A stretch of 64,000 bases of DNA from Croceicoccus sediminis (lineage in GTDB: Bacteria > Pseudomonadota > Alphaproteobacteria > Sphingomonadales > Sphingomonadaceae): assembly GCF_007570835.1 (NCBI RefSeq), contig NZ_SUNC01000002.1:372001-436000 (forward strand), in the 5' to 3' direction. Under the pieces are notes generated by a model. That model saw only the letters and a program-made list of their open reading frames with translations. It was not told the DNA's origin and did no database searches. The position numbers and the translations under genes are program-made. This document shows positions 34,545 to 48,235 of the stretch, piece by piece (within the stretch, counting starts at the first letter, position 1; each line of letters begins with the position of its first letter).

Positions 34545-36248
34545 TTACAGGCCAACGGCCTTCAATGCCGCGTCCATCGCCCCTTCCAGACCGCCGCGCG
34601 GGCCCGCGCCCTTGCGGCCGGCCATTGGCGATTCTTCGACGATCAACATGCCCTCGCCATCCAGCACACGGTCCTTCAGCAATTGCTCGCGGCCAAGGAA
34701 ATAGGGCCAGAACGTCTCCGTCCGGGCGACGGCATAGGCAAGGTCCGCGCTGAACCCGACGAGCTGGTCCTGACCGAAGATCCTGCCCGCCCCGGCCGGT
34801 TCCACGCGCACTCCGCGCCCGCCCTTGATGATCAGTCGGGCCGGGCCGTGAAAGACGAGGAAACGCAACTGCATCGTCAGCCATGCGTTGAGCGAGAACA
34901 GCCGCCAGTGGCTGGTGATGCGCAGCGGCTGGCCCTGTTTCTGCACCACGGCGGCCAAGGCGCGGGGGTGAAGGACGGCGGCGCCGTTGTCGGGCAGGGT
35001 GATCGCGGTGACTTCGGCAAAAGGATCGTGAACCGCCGAAATCGTGGTGACTTCGTCTGCCCCGCGAATACGGGTCAGGAACCAGAGCCCGCTAGCAAGG
35101 CTGGACAGCGGGTGGCGGGTGTCCAGCATCCACTGCGTCTCCTTTGCGCCGCGAACCGAACTGCTTTGCAGATAGTCCTGCCGGACCAGCAATTCCTCGT
35201 CCTTGTCCAGCGTAACGGAGATCGAAGTCTTGCTGGGATCGGCAGGCGGCATCGGTGCGCCGACCCCGCCGGGCACGGCGATGCGGATCGACGGGCGCCT
35301 TTCGGCCAGTGGCGCAAGGACGAACCAGAACAGCAGTCGGATCAGGTAGGGCGTGGCGATCAGCAATAGCAGTGCGAAGAACGCCTGCCACAGGATCGCG
35401 GTCATGCCCCAGTCGGTCCATTTCTTGCGGATTTGCGCGCGGGCTGATCCTTCTGCACCCTCGCGTTCGCGCGCCACCGCTTCGCGCAGCGTGGTGTCGG
35501 CGCTTTCCAGGCGTTCCTGCGACCATGCTCCGGCGCGGGCGGCGGCGGCACCGCCCCGGCGGGTTTCGTCGAGGATTTCCTTCACGCGGCCTGCCCGTGA
35601 AGCCAGCGCGGCCACGCCGGAACACTGCTCGTCGCGAATGGACCTCAGCCGTCTGCCCTGGCCGGTGATGCTGCCGAAAAAGCGGTCGAGTCCGCGGCGC
35701 GCCTCGTATCTGTCGACGCGCTCGGTCGCGGCATCGCAGGCCGCGGCGGCGCGGCGCCATTTCGCGTCCGCATCGCGCCACGCCCTGATCGCGGCGGTCA
35801 TCATCGCGGCGCGGTCCAGCTGTGCCTCGGTCGCGGCGATCGATCGTTCCAGCCCGGCGATCTTGCGCGTGGCTACCGCGATTTCCAGCTCCAGCGTCTG
35901 GTCCGCGATGATCGCGTCACTGTCGGCCAGTGCGATGCTGGCGCGGCGTTTGAGGTCGGACCGGCGCTGCCCGATCAACGGTGCGCGTCCCGCCTTCGCC
36001 TCGGCCAGCATGCCTTGCAGCACTTCGACACTGCGCCCGCGTGCATCGGCCTCTGCCTCGCGCAGCGCGTTTTCACCCACTTCGCGCCGGGTCTCGATTT
36101 CGGTGAGCGCCTGTTCCAGTGCGTCGGCGCGCAGTTCCCGTTCCGCGCCGACCTGCCACGCGTTCCAGACCAGCAATGCGCCGATCAGCAGGATCCACAG
36201 CACGAAGTGACGTGCGATCCAGCCGATGACGAGTTTGAGAACCTGCAC
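34545..36248 (-). CDS. Large coiled-coil membrane protein of unknown function
   Basis: The 567-residue protein has a hydrophobic segment at about residues 8-28. A long Ala/Glu/Arg-rich helical region (about 35-285, probable coiled coil) follows, then a second membrane segment (AILWQAFFALLLLIATPYLI, about 300-325). A soluble C-terminal domain of about 230 residues contains KDEELLVRQDYLQSSS. The last part vaguely recalls AIM24-like beta domains, but I cannot confirm it. The topology would place the coiled coil in the periplasm between two membrane anchors. It stands alone between the small gene and murA. Confidence 0.7.
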   Translation of the reverse strand: MQVLKLVIGWIARHFVLWILLIGALLVWNAWQVGAERELRADALEQALTEIETRREVGENALREAEADARGRSVEVLQGMLAEAKAGRAPLIGQRRSDLKRRASIALADSDAIIADQTLELEIAVATRKIAGLERSIAATEAQLDRAAMMTAAIRAWRDADAKWRRAAAACDAATERVDRYEARRGLDRFFGSITGQGRRLRSIRDEQCSGVAALASRAGRVKEILDETRRGGAAAARAGAWSQERLESADTTLREAVAREREGAEGSARAQIRKKWTDWGMTAILWQAFFALLLLIATPYLIRLLFWFVLAPLAERRPSIRIAVPGGVGAPMPPADPSKTSISVTLDKDEELLVRQDYLQSSSVRGAKETQWMLDTRHPLSSLASGLWFLTRIRGADEVTTISAVHDPFAEVTAITLPDNGAAVLHPRALAAVVQKQGQPLRITSHWRLFSLNAWLTMQLRFLVFHGPARLIIKGGRGVRVEPAGAGRIFGQDQLVGFSADLAYAVARTETFWPYFLGREQLLKDRVLDGEGMLIVEESPMAGRKGAGPRGGLEGAMDAALKAVGL

Positions 36249-36303
36249 GCGTGTCAGACTACCCGGTCAGACCGGCGCGTAAAGGGCCGGATGAAGCCGT
36301 GCG

Positions 36304-37587
<1,284 letters not shown>

Positions 37588-37755
37588 TCCCCGCCTTTAC
37601 CCCGTTTTGCGTAATGGGCAAGCAACCGCGCGAGAGCCATGCGGTTCCCCCCAAGTTTCGAACGGCAGGGCCATGCGCCCTTGAACCCGCCCCCATGCCA
37701 TGCCTAGGTTGCAGTGCACCATTCGCGAACAATCACAGGGACGTCTGCCGACCTC

Positions 37756-38637
37756 ATGAGCTCTTCTGAACGCAAGCCGATCCGCAAAGCCGTTTTCCCC
37801 GTCGCCGGTTTGGGAACCCGCTTCCTGCCCGCGACCAAGGCGATCCCGAAAGAGCTTCTTCCCGTCGTCGACCGCCCCCTGATCCAGTACGCCATCGACG
37901 AGGCGCGCGAGGCCGGGATCGAGCAGATGATCTTCGTCACCGGCCGTGGCAAGACCGCGCTGGTCGAGAATTTCGACATCGCGTTCGAGCTGGAACAGAC
38001 CATGCAGGAACGCGGCAAGGACATGAGCCCGCTGGAAGACACGCGCTTCACGCCCGGCGACCTCATCACCGTGCGCCAGCAGGTCCCGCTGGGCCTTGGC
38101 CACGCGATCTGGTGCGCCCGCGCCGTCGTGGGCGACGAACCCTTCGCCATCCTGCTTCCCGATGAACTGATGTGGGGCAAGCCCAACTGCATGAAGCAGA
38201 TGGTAGAGGCCTACAACGAGGTCGGCGGCAACCTGATCTCGGTGCTCGAGGTGCCGCACGAGGAAGTCTACAAATACGGCGTCATCACCCCGGGCGAGAC
38301 AAAGGGCAACCTGACCGAGGTGAAAGGGCTGGTCGAAAAACCAGCGGTTGAAGACGCCCCTTCGAACAAGATCGTGTCGGGCCGCTACATCCTTCAGCCC
38401 GAAGTCATGCGCACGCTGGAAACGCAGGGAAAGGGCGCGGGCGGCGAAATCCAGCTGACCGATGCCATGGCCAGGATGATCGGCAACCAGCCGTTCCACG
38501 CCGTGACGTTCGAAGGCGAACGGTTCGACTGCGGATCGAAGCTCGGCTTTGTCGAGGCCACGCTGAAGCTCGCGCTGGAGCGTGAGGACATGGGCAAGGA
38601 CGTCCGCGCCATTGCGGAGCGGCTTCTGGCCCAATGA
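37756..38637 (+). CDS. galU: UTP-glucose-1-phosphate uridylyltransferase
   Basis: The 293-residue enzyme makes UDP-glucose from UTP and glucose-1-phosphate. It shows FPVAGLGTRFLPATKAIPKELLPVVDRPLI (nucleotide loop), QQVPLGLGHAIWCA, ILLPDELM and ERFDCGSKLGFVEA, all typical of GalU. The start ATG 37756 is preferred; an upstream in-frame codon at 37714 adds 14 unlikely residues. UDP-glucose can feed the EPS locus and other glycans. Confidence 0.96.
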   Translation: MSSSERKPIRKAVFPVAGLGTRFLPATKAIPKELLPVVDRPLIQYAIDEAREAGIEQMIFVTGRGKTALVENFDIAFELEQTMQERGKDMSPLEDTRFTPGDLITVRQQVPLGLGHAIWCARAVVGDEPFAILLPDELMWGKPNCMKQMVEAYNEVGGNLISVLEVPHEEVYKYGVITPGETKGNLTEVKGLVEKPAVEDAPSNKIVSGRYILQPEVMRTLETQGKGAGGEIQLTDAMARMIGNQPFHAVTFEGERFDCGSKLGFVEATLKLALEREDMGKDVRAIAERLLAQ

Positions 38638-38724
38638 CCGTGCCGTGAGCGGGTCGGCGATCGGGCCAGCCATCGACCGCATGTAAAAACCGCGCGAAGC
38701 CGCTGCGGGTAATACCTAACGCCC

Positions 38725-38748
38725 TGTTTGCCATGGCTTTGTTTGCCA
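38725..38748. repeat. Direct repeat TGTTTGCCA x2 upstream of the hybrid kinase gene
   Basis: TGTTTGCCA occurs at 38725-38733 and again at 38740-38748, 15 bases apart, ending 47 bases before the kinase start. It could be a tandem regulator site or promoter element. That role is inferred from spacing alone. Confidence 0.35.
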
Positions 38749-38795
38749 ACGCCTAATCAGGCTGCCCGATCAAAGGCAGCAGGAGATAGAGGGCA

Positions 38796-42341
<3,546 letters not shown>

Positions 42342-42400
42342 CCACCACGGATGCCGACCCAGCCAACGCCCCCCGATGCAATGCCTGACCTGAAACGGCA

Positions 42401-42434
42401 GCGGCCCGGCACTCTGGTCTGAGTGCCGGGCCGC
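42401..42434. terminator. Strong bidirectional hairpin between convergent genes
   Basis: GCGGCCCGGCACTC (42401-42414) pairs perfectly over 14 bases with GAGTGCCGGGCCGC (42421-42434) around the loop TGGTCT. It lies between the ends of the hybrid kinase gene (plus) and the M23 peptidase gene (minus). Neither side has a long T-run, so it may act through stem strength or as an mRNA end protector. Confidence 0.75.
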
Positions 42435-42463
42435 TTGGTCCCGGATATCGGGAGATTACCGTT

Positions 42464-43186
42464 TTAGTCTTCCGGACCGCCGGCGCCCAGTCCGTTGGCA
42501 TCGGCAAAAGCCTGCTGGAACGTGTCGCGGTTCAGATAGGGTTCCGGATCGACGGGCTCACCCGCGATGCGGACTTCGTAGTGCAGGTGCGGCCCGGTGG
42601 AACGGCCGGTCGAGCCGACCCAGCCGATCAGGTCGCCCTTTTTCACTTCCTGGTCGGGGCGCACGTTCATGCGCGACATGTGACCATAGCGGGTTTCGAT
42701 GTCGCCGCCGTGTTCGATCTGAACGTAATTGCCATAGCCGCCGTACCACTGCGCCATTTCGACGCGGCCATCGGCGGTGGCGTAGATCGGCGTGCCGGTC
42801 GGCGCAGCCATGTCGAGGCCATTGTGGTTCTTGCGGCGGCCCGTCACCGGGTGGATACGCGAACCGAACGAGCTGGAATAGCGCGAACCTTCGACCGGGA
42901 GGCGCGACGGGATCGACGCGACAGTGGCGGTTGCGGGGGTTGCGATGCCGACCTTGGCTTCCTGAGCCTCGGTCTTCTTCCAGCTGGCGAAAAGCTGCTT
43001 GAACTTCGCGTCGCTCTCGCCACGCTCTGCGTTTTCGCGGACGGGCGCCTTGACGTCCGCACTGGCCGAGGCACTGGCGTTGGCAAGAGCCGGAGCGGGA
43101 GCCATCGCCATCGCGGCGAGGCCGACCGTTCCGAGCGCGATCGCCCGCCCAGCCTTGAGTGCAGAAATCCGAATTACGTCCGTCAT
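42464..43186 (-). CDS. M23 (LytM-type) metallopeptidase
   Basis: The 240-residue exported protein has a signal peptide (ending APALANAS). A helical linker follows, then a LytM domain beginning RYSSSFGSRIHPVTGRRKNH. Zinc ligands are seen in HNGLDM (His and Asp) and HLHYEVR. All ligands of active LytM enzymes seem present, so it should cut peptidoglycan peptide bridges in the periplasm. The last residues are Gly/acidic. A 179-base upstream gap holds its promoter. Confidence 0.92.
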   Translation of the reverse strand: MTDVIRISALKAGRAIALGTVGLAAMAMAPAPALANASASASADVKAPVRENAERGESDAKFKQLFASWKKTEAQEAKVGIATPATATVASIPSRLPVEGSRYSSSFGSRIHPVTGRRKNHNGLDMAAPTGTPIYATADGRVEMAQWYGGYGNYVQIEHGGDIETRYGHMSRMNVRPDQEVKKGDLIGWVGSTGRSTGPHLHYEVRIAGEPVDPEPYLNRDTFQQAFADANGLGAGGPED

Positions 43187-43365
43187 GCCAAGTCCTTCGT
43201 TATCTCGGCGCTTCCGACCCCCTTTGAAGGATACGAATTACGCCGGGTGACCCCCTCGGCACGGCAGGCGTGATGTCCGTCACAGTCCTGCCGCGATAAT
43301 TTTTGTAGAGAACGTCGGAACCCTCCCGTCGCCTCGTGAGTATTGGTTACGGGGGTAAAGGTTAA

Positions 43366-44166
43366 CTAGACAATACCTGTGCGGTACTCCCGCGACAGAC
43401 CGGCTGCCTCACGCGCCGAGTCGTTGAACGGTGGCTTCAAGCGACCGCCAAAATGCCTCTCGACCAGATTTCTCCAGCTTTCTTGCGGATTTTCGTCTCT
43501 GGCACGGCACAGTTCGTCGAAGTGCTTGGTTCCGAACCGCACGTGGCGAATCTCGTCGTCAAGGATTCGTTCGAGGATTCGCGCCCCGTTTTCGTCCCCC
43601 TGCGACCGCACCCGTTCCAGCATTGCGGGCGTTACGTCCAGGCCGCGCGCTTCCAGAACCATCGGTACCACCGCCAGTCTTGCCGCGACGTCGTGCCGGG
43701 TGTCCTGCGCGGCCTGCCAAAGGCCGGCGTGGGCGGGCAGGGCGCCGTAATGGCTGCCCATCGCATGCAACTTCCGGTCGATCAGCGCGAAGTGCATCGC
43801 CTCGTCCGCGGCGACGGACAGGAAGTCATCGACGAAGGCCTCTCCCATCGATTCGCCGAATCGGCCCGCCATGTCGAGCGCGAGGTCGATCGCGACGAAT
43901 TCGATGTGCGCCACCGCGTGCCACAGGGCGATTCGCCCGCGCTCCGACCCGCCTTTGCGGCGTTTCGGCATCTGGTTGGGCGGCAGCAGTTCGGGCCTGT
44001 CCGGGCGCGCCGGTTCATCCGGCATGTCGCAATCGAACACGAAAGCCAGCCGCCCCAGCCGCCAATCGCGTACCAGCTTGCGGGTGGCCATGGCCTTTGC
44101 GCGCGGATCGCCCGTCAGCAGGGCATCGCGGATCGCCGACGACAGGGAAGGCAGGTTGTCAGGCAT
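43366..44166 (-). CDS. DUF455 ferritin-like protein
   Basis: The 266-residue protein has four-helix-bundle segments with metal-ligand-like acidic/His pairs: HAVAHIEFVAIDLALD, SVAADEAMHFALIDRKL and RILDDEIRHVRFGTKHF. The E-x-x-H spacing fits the DUF455 ferritin-like family. Some relatives are tRNA hydroxylase-like, but the role here is unknown. It lies 12 bases downstream of bcp on the same strand. Confidence 0.86.
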   Translation of the reverse strand: MPDNLPSLSSAIRDALLTGDPRAKAMATRKLVRDWRLGRLAFVFDCDMPDEPARPDRPELLPPNQMPKRRKGGSERGRIALWHAVAHIEFVAIDLALDMAGRFGESMGEAFVDDFLSVAADEAMHFALIDRKLHAMGSHYGALPAHAGLWQAAQDTRHDVAARLAVVPMVLEARGLDVTPAMLERVRSQGDENGARILERILDDEIRHVRFGTKHFDELCRARDENPQESWRNLVERHFGGRLKPPFNDSAREAAGLSREYRTGIV

Positions 44167-44178
44167 GGTACTCGCAGG

Positions 44179-44655
44179 TCAGAGCGCCTTTGCCGCCTCC
44201 AGCACCGCCTCGGCATGGCCTTTGACGCGCACTTTGCGCCACACTTGCGCGATCTTGCCGTCGGGGCCGACGAGGAAGGTCGAACGCTCGATCCCCATGT
44301 ATGTGCGGCCGTAGTTCTTCTTCTCGGTCCAGACGCCCAGCGCGTCGGTAACGCCGTGTTCGACCGGATCGGAGGCGATGGGAACGGTCAGTTCGTGTTT
44401 GTCGATGAACTTCTGCTGCGCGGCGGGCTTGTCCTTGCTCGCCCCCAGAACTGCGGTTCCGGCCTTTTCGAATTCGGGCAGGAGCGCGGAAAAGTCCTTC
44501 GCCTCGGTCGTGCAGCCCGGCGTGTTCGCCTTGGGATAGAAGAACACGACGACCTTCCTGCCCGTGAAGTCGGAAATAGAGACGGCGCCGCCATCGGGCG
44601 TTTCCATCGCGATGTCGGGAAAGGCATCGCCAACGTCGGGGCGGGTGTCGGTCAT
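44179..44655 (-). CDS. bcp: Thiol peroxidase, Bcp/PrxQ type
   Basis: The 158-residue peroxiredoxin starts at ATG 44655. The peroxidatic Cys48 lies in FFYPKANTPGCTTEAKDF. No second Cys follows within five residues, so the E. coli-type resolving Cys is missing and it probably works as a 1-Cys enzyme or with a partner thiol. It reduces peroxides in the cytoplasm. It follows glnE with two bases between and shares its transcript. Confidence 0.92.
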   Translation of the reverse strand: MTDTRPDVGDAFPDIAMETPDGGAVSISDFTGRKVVVFFYPKANTPGCTTEAKDFSALLPEFEKAGTAVLGASKDKPAAQQKFIDKHELTVPIASDPVEHGVTDALGVWTEKKNYGRTYMGIERSTFLVGPDGKIAQVWRKVRVKGHAEAVLEAAKAL

Positions 44656-44657
44656 GG

Positions 44658-47354
44658 TCAAAGCTCCAGTGTCTGGCCGAAAGTCTCGGCCCAGGCCCCT
44701 GCCACTTCGGCGCGGGCCTTGTCGAGGGCGGATAGCAGCGCCTCCCAGCTGTCCTGACGGCAGGCGGCGGCCAGCACGTCGCGCGCGGCAGGCGGAGGCA
44801 GTTTGGTGTCGGGAGAGACGAGCCGCAGCGTGACCAGCATCCGGGTCAAAAGGTCGCGCGCCTCGCCCAGCGATTCGGGGACGTGGCCTGCCGCGCCCAG
44901 ACAGCGGATCGCCTTGCCAAGGTTGGGATCGTGGCATGTGCCGGTGCGCAGCTGGTGATAGTGGGTCAGGAACTCCAGATCGACCAGCCCGCCGCGTTGC
45001 AGCTTGATGTCCAGCGGACCGCGCGGGGGTTTGTGCGCCGCCATGTCGCCGCGCATCTTCAACACGTCGGCGCACAAGGCTTCTTCATCGCGCGTGCGCG
45101 TGAGGACCGTGCGGACGACTTCGGCCACGGCTTCGCGCGCCTCTGCCGGGCCGTGCAGGACGCGGGCGCGCATCAGGGCCATATGCTCCCACGTCCATGC
45201 CGATTCGGCCTGATAGCGGGCGAAGCTGTCGATGCTGACGGCCAGAAGCCCCTGCGTTCCCGACGGGCGCAGGCGGGTGTCGACTTCGAACAGCGCGCCC
45301 TCTGCCGTTGGCACGGTCAGTGCGCCAGTCACGCGCTGGGCCAGGCGGTTGAAATACTGCGTCGCGCCCAGCGGGCGTTCGCCGTCGCTTTCCCCTTCGA
45401 AGTCCCCAGTGAACAGGTAGACGATGTCGAGGTCCGAGGCATGGGTCAGCGACCCGCCGCCCAGCCGTCCGAGACCCAGCACGACCAGCGCCTCATCCCC
45501 GATTTGCCCGTGTTTCAATGCGAATTCGCGCGAAGCGGCCTCTGCGCAGACCGTGATCGCGGCTTCTGCAACGCGCGACAGGGCCGCCGCGATGTCGAGC
45601 GGATCGTGCGCGTTGTCGATCAGCTGCACGCCAAGGGCGAAGCGCACGTCGCCGACTTCACGCCTGACGCGGTCCAGCACGGCTTCGTAGTCGTCATCCT
45701 CGCCGCGCATGTCCGCGACCAGCGTGGCGACATCGCCCGGCAGGTCGAATGCCGTGCGGTCGATCATCGTGTCGAGCAGGTCGCCGCGCCGCCCCAGCGC
45801 ATCGGCAAGGCTGGGCGACAGGGCCAGCACGCGGGCCAGCGTTTCCAGCAGGGCGGGCCGCGCCTCCAGCAAGTGGAAGATGTTGATGGCCGACGGCAGC
45901 CGCGCCAGCATCTGTTCCCACCGGGTCAGCGCGCGTTCGGGCTCCGGCGCCTTGGCCAACGCCTCCAGCAATTGCGGGCGGATCGCGCCAAAGGCCTGCC
46001 GCGCGGCATCGGAACGCAGGCACTTCACGCGCCCCGCTTCCCAACCGCCGATGCGTTCGGCTAATGCGCCGGGGTCCGAAAAGCCCAGCTCCTCCAGCCG
46101 TTCTTCGGCCACGGGTTGCGGTTTCGGTGCTGAAACCTTGCCGCCGTGTGCTTCGACCAGCCGGTCGAAACGGGTGCGCACCTTTTTGCACAGCACGTCC
46201 AGTTCGGCGATCAGCGCCGCGCCATCGGCCAGCCCGTCCAGCTGGGCCACGTGGTCCAGAGCCTCTCCGCCGGGCAGCATATGCGTCTGCCGGTCGTTCA
46301 CCATCTGCAGGCGGTGTTCGATCTCGCGCAGGCGGTCATAGCTTTCGCCCATGACGATTGCGTCTTCGGCGGCGATGATCTGCGCAGCGGCCAGTGCGTC
46401 GAGCGCGGCGCGGGTGCCGGAACAGCGCAGCGAGGGATCGCGCCCGCCGTGGATCAACTGGTGCGTCTGGGCGAAGAACTCCACTTCGCGAATGCCGCCG
46501 CGCCCTTTCTTCACGTCGAATCCGGGGCCGGGCCGCTGCGGTCCGTCGTGGTCGTCGCGGATACGGTGAACCAGCCGCCCGACCTCGGAAATCGCGCCGA
46601 AATCCAGCGACTTCCGCCAGACGAAGGGGCGGATATGGGCGAGGAACTCACGACCTGCCTCGATATCGCCCGCGACCGATTTGGCGCGGATGAAGGCGGC
46701 GCGTTCCCAGGCAAGGGCGCTGCTTTCGTAATGGGTCAGCGCCGCATCGAAACTGATCGCCAGCGGGCTGACCTCGCTTGCCGGACGCAGGCGCAGGTCG
46801 GTGCGGAACACATATCCTTCCGCGGTTTGCGCGCCCATTGTCTGCACCACGCGGCGCGCGGCCATCTGCGCAGCCTCGCCCGGTTCGTCCCGCTCTCGCC
46901 GGGGCAGGCGGGCCGGATCGTAGAGCAGGATGGGATCGATGTCGGAGGAATAGTTCAGCTCGCCCGCGCCGTGCTTGCCCAGCGCCAGTGCGGTCATGCC
47001 CGTGTTCTCGGCCCCCGGCATGCGGTGCGCGATCGCTTCCCCGATCGCGGCATGAAGCGCGCGGCTGGCGAAATCGGACAGTTCGCCCGTGACTTTCAGC
47101 AGCGGGAAAGCGCCCGCAAGGTCACCGATGGCCAAAACCAGTGCCAGAGCGCGCTTTTCCCGGCGCAGCGCCGCGCCCACGTCAGGCGCCCCTTCGCCCG
47201 CTTGTTTCGCAAGGTCTAGCGCCGCTTCGCCGTCGCCGTTGGTCAGCATCTCTTCCAGATTGGACCTGCGCGAAAGCAGGTCTTCCAGAAACGGTGCATG
47301 TGCCTTGGCGCGGGCGATCGCGCCGGTCCAGTCGGGGTCGGTATGCCTCTCCAT
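44658..47354 (-). CDS. glnE: Bifunctional glutamine-synthetase adenylyltransferase/deadenylylase
   Basis: The 898-residue enzyme adjusts glutamine synthetase activity by adding or removing AMP. Two nucleotidyltransferase halves are visible. The N-terminal half has LGKHGAGELNYSSDIDPILLYD with GS-x10-D-x-D-like acids, followed by RTDLRLRPASEVSPLA and GRGGIREVEFFAQ. The C-terminal half has LGLGRLGGGSLTHASDLDIVYLF, DTRLRPSGTQGLLAV and RGGLVDLEFLTHY. Start ATG 47354 is chosen; upstream extension lacks conservation-like content. It is slightly shorter than E. coli GlnE (946). Confidence 0.94.
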   Translation of the reverse strand: MERHTDPDWTGAIARAKAHAPFLEDLLSRRSNLEEMLTNGDGEAALDLAKQAGEGAPDVGAALRREKRALALVLAIGDLAGAFPLLKVTGELSDFASRALHAAIGEAIAHRMPGAENTGMTALALGKHGAGELNYSSDIDPILLYDPARLPRRERDEPGEAAQMAARRVVQTMGAQTAEGYVFRTDLRLRPASEVSPLAISFDAALTHYESSALAWERAAFIRAKSVAGDIEAGREFLAHIRPFVWRKSLDFGAISEVGRLVHRIRDDHDGPQRPGPGFDVKKGRGGIREVEFFAQTHQLIHGGRDPSLRCSGTRAALDALAAAQIIAAEDAIVMGESYDRLREIEHRLQMVNDRQTHMLPGGEALDHVAQLDGLADGAALIAELDVLCKKVRTRFDRLVEAHGGKVSAPKPQPVAEERLEELGFSDPGALAERIGGWEAGRVKCLRSDAARQAFGAIRPQLLEALAKAPEPERALTRWEQMLARLPSAINIFHLLEARPALLETLARVLALSPSLADALGRRGDLLDTMIDRTAFDLPGDVATLVADMRGEDDDYEAVLDRVRREVGDVRFALGVQLIDNAHDPLDIAAALSRVAEAAITVCAEAASREFALKHGQIGDEALVVLGLGRLGGGSLTHASDLDIVYLFTGDFEGESDGERPLGATQYFNRLAQRVTGALTVPTAEGALFEVDTRLRPSGTQGLLAVSIDSFARYQAESAWTWEHMALMRARVLHGPAEAREAVAEVVRTVLTRTRDEEALCADVLKMRGDMAAHKPPRGPLDIKLQRGGLVDLEFLTHYHQLRTGTCHDPNLGKAIRCLGAAGHVPESLGEARDLLTRMLVTLRLVSPDTKLPPPAARDVLAAACRQDSWEALLSALDKARAEVAGAWAETFGQTLEL

Positions 47355-47510
47355 GAAACACGGGATGGGACCGCGCGGCCCCGATGGCAAGATGGCTGGC
47401 CAAGAAGCGCATGACGCGCCCGCCGATTGCAACAGTGGTGACAGGCCCCCCTGCTAAATGTAATAGGCGCCTCGAACCCGAACCGACTTTCAGGAAAGGC
47501 CTGTTCCGCG

Positions 47511-48230
47511 ATGCAGAAGCTCTACCCCGACGCCAAGACCGCTCTCGAAGGTTTGCTGAAGGACGACATACTTGTCGCCAGCGGGGGCTTTGGCCTTTGC
47601 GGTATTCCCGAACGCCTGATCGATGCCGTGGTCGAAAGCGGCGTGAAGGGGCTGACCGTCGCGTCGAACAATGCCGGTATCGACAACGAAGGCCTCGGCA
47701 AGCTGCTGCGTACCAAGCAGATCCGGAAAATGATCAGCTCCTACGTCGGCGAGAACAAGGAATTCGAACGCCAGTTCCTTGCCGGAGAGCTGGAGGTGGA
47801 ATTCTGCCCGCAGGGCACGCTGGCCGAACGCATGCGCGCAGGCGGTGCGGGCATTCCCGGTTTCTACACCAAGACCGGCGTCGGCACACAGGTTGCCGAG
47901 GGCAAGGAAGTGAAGACCTTCGATGGTCGGAACGGTCCTGAGGATTACATCCTTGAAAAGGGCATCTTCGCTGACATTTCGTTGGTGAAGGCGTGGAAGG
48001 CGGATGAAAGCGGCAACCTGGTGTTCCGCAAGACCGCGCGCAACTTCAACCTTCCGGCTGCGACTTGCGGCAAGGTCTGTGTCGTCGAAGTGGAAGAGAT
48101 CGTGCCGACCGGCAGTCTCGACCCCGACTGCATCCACCTGCCGGGCGTCTATGTCCAGCGCATGATCGTCGGCGCACCCTACGACAAGAAGATCGAGTTC
48201 CGCACCGTGCGCGAGCGCGAGCCGGCCTGA
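47511..48230 (+). CDS. scoA: 3-oxoacid CoA-transferase subunit A
   Basis: The 239-residue protein matches the alpha subunit of succinyl-CoA:3-ketoacid CoA-transferase. It has [19 protein letters not shown] (CoA-binding glycines), [58 protein letters not shown] and [22 protein letters not shown]. It activates acetoacetate or similar acids using succinyl-CoA. The beta subunit is not adjacent but 1.5 kb on, at 49702-50337, which is unusual for a heteromeric enzyme. Confidence 0.94.
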   Translation: MQKLYPDAKTALEGLLKDDILVASGGFGLCGIPERLIDAVVESGVKGLTVASNNAGIDNEGLGKLLRTKQIRKMISSYVGENKEFERQFLAGELEVEFCPQGTLAERMRAGGAGIPGFYTKTGVGTQVAEGKEVKTFDGRNGPEDYILEKGIFADISLVKAWKADESGNLVFRKTARNFNLPAATCGKVCVVEVEEIVPTGSLDPDCIHLPGVYVQRMIVGAPYDKKIEFRTVREREPA

Positions 48231-48235
48231 TCTTC

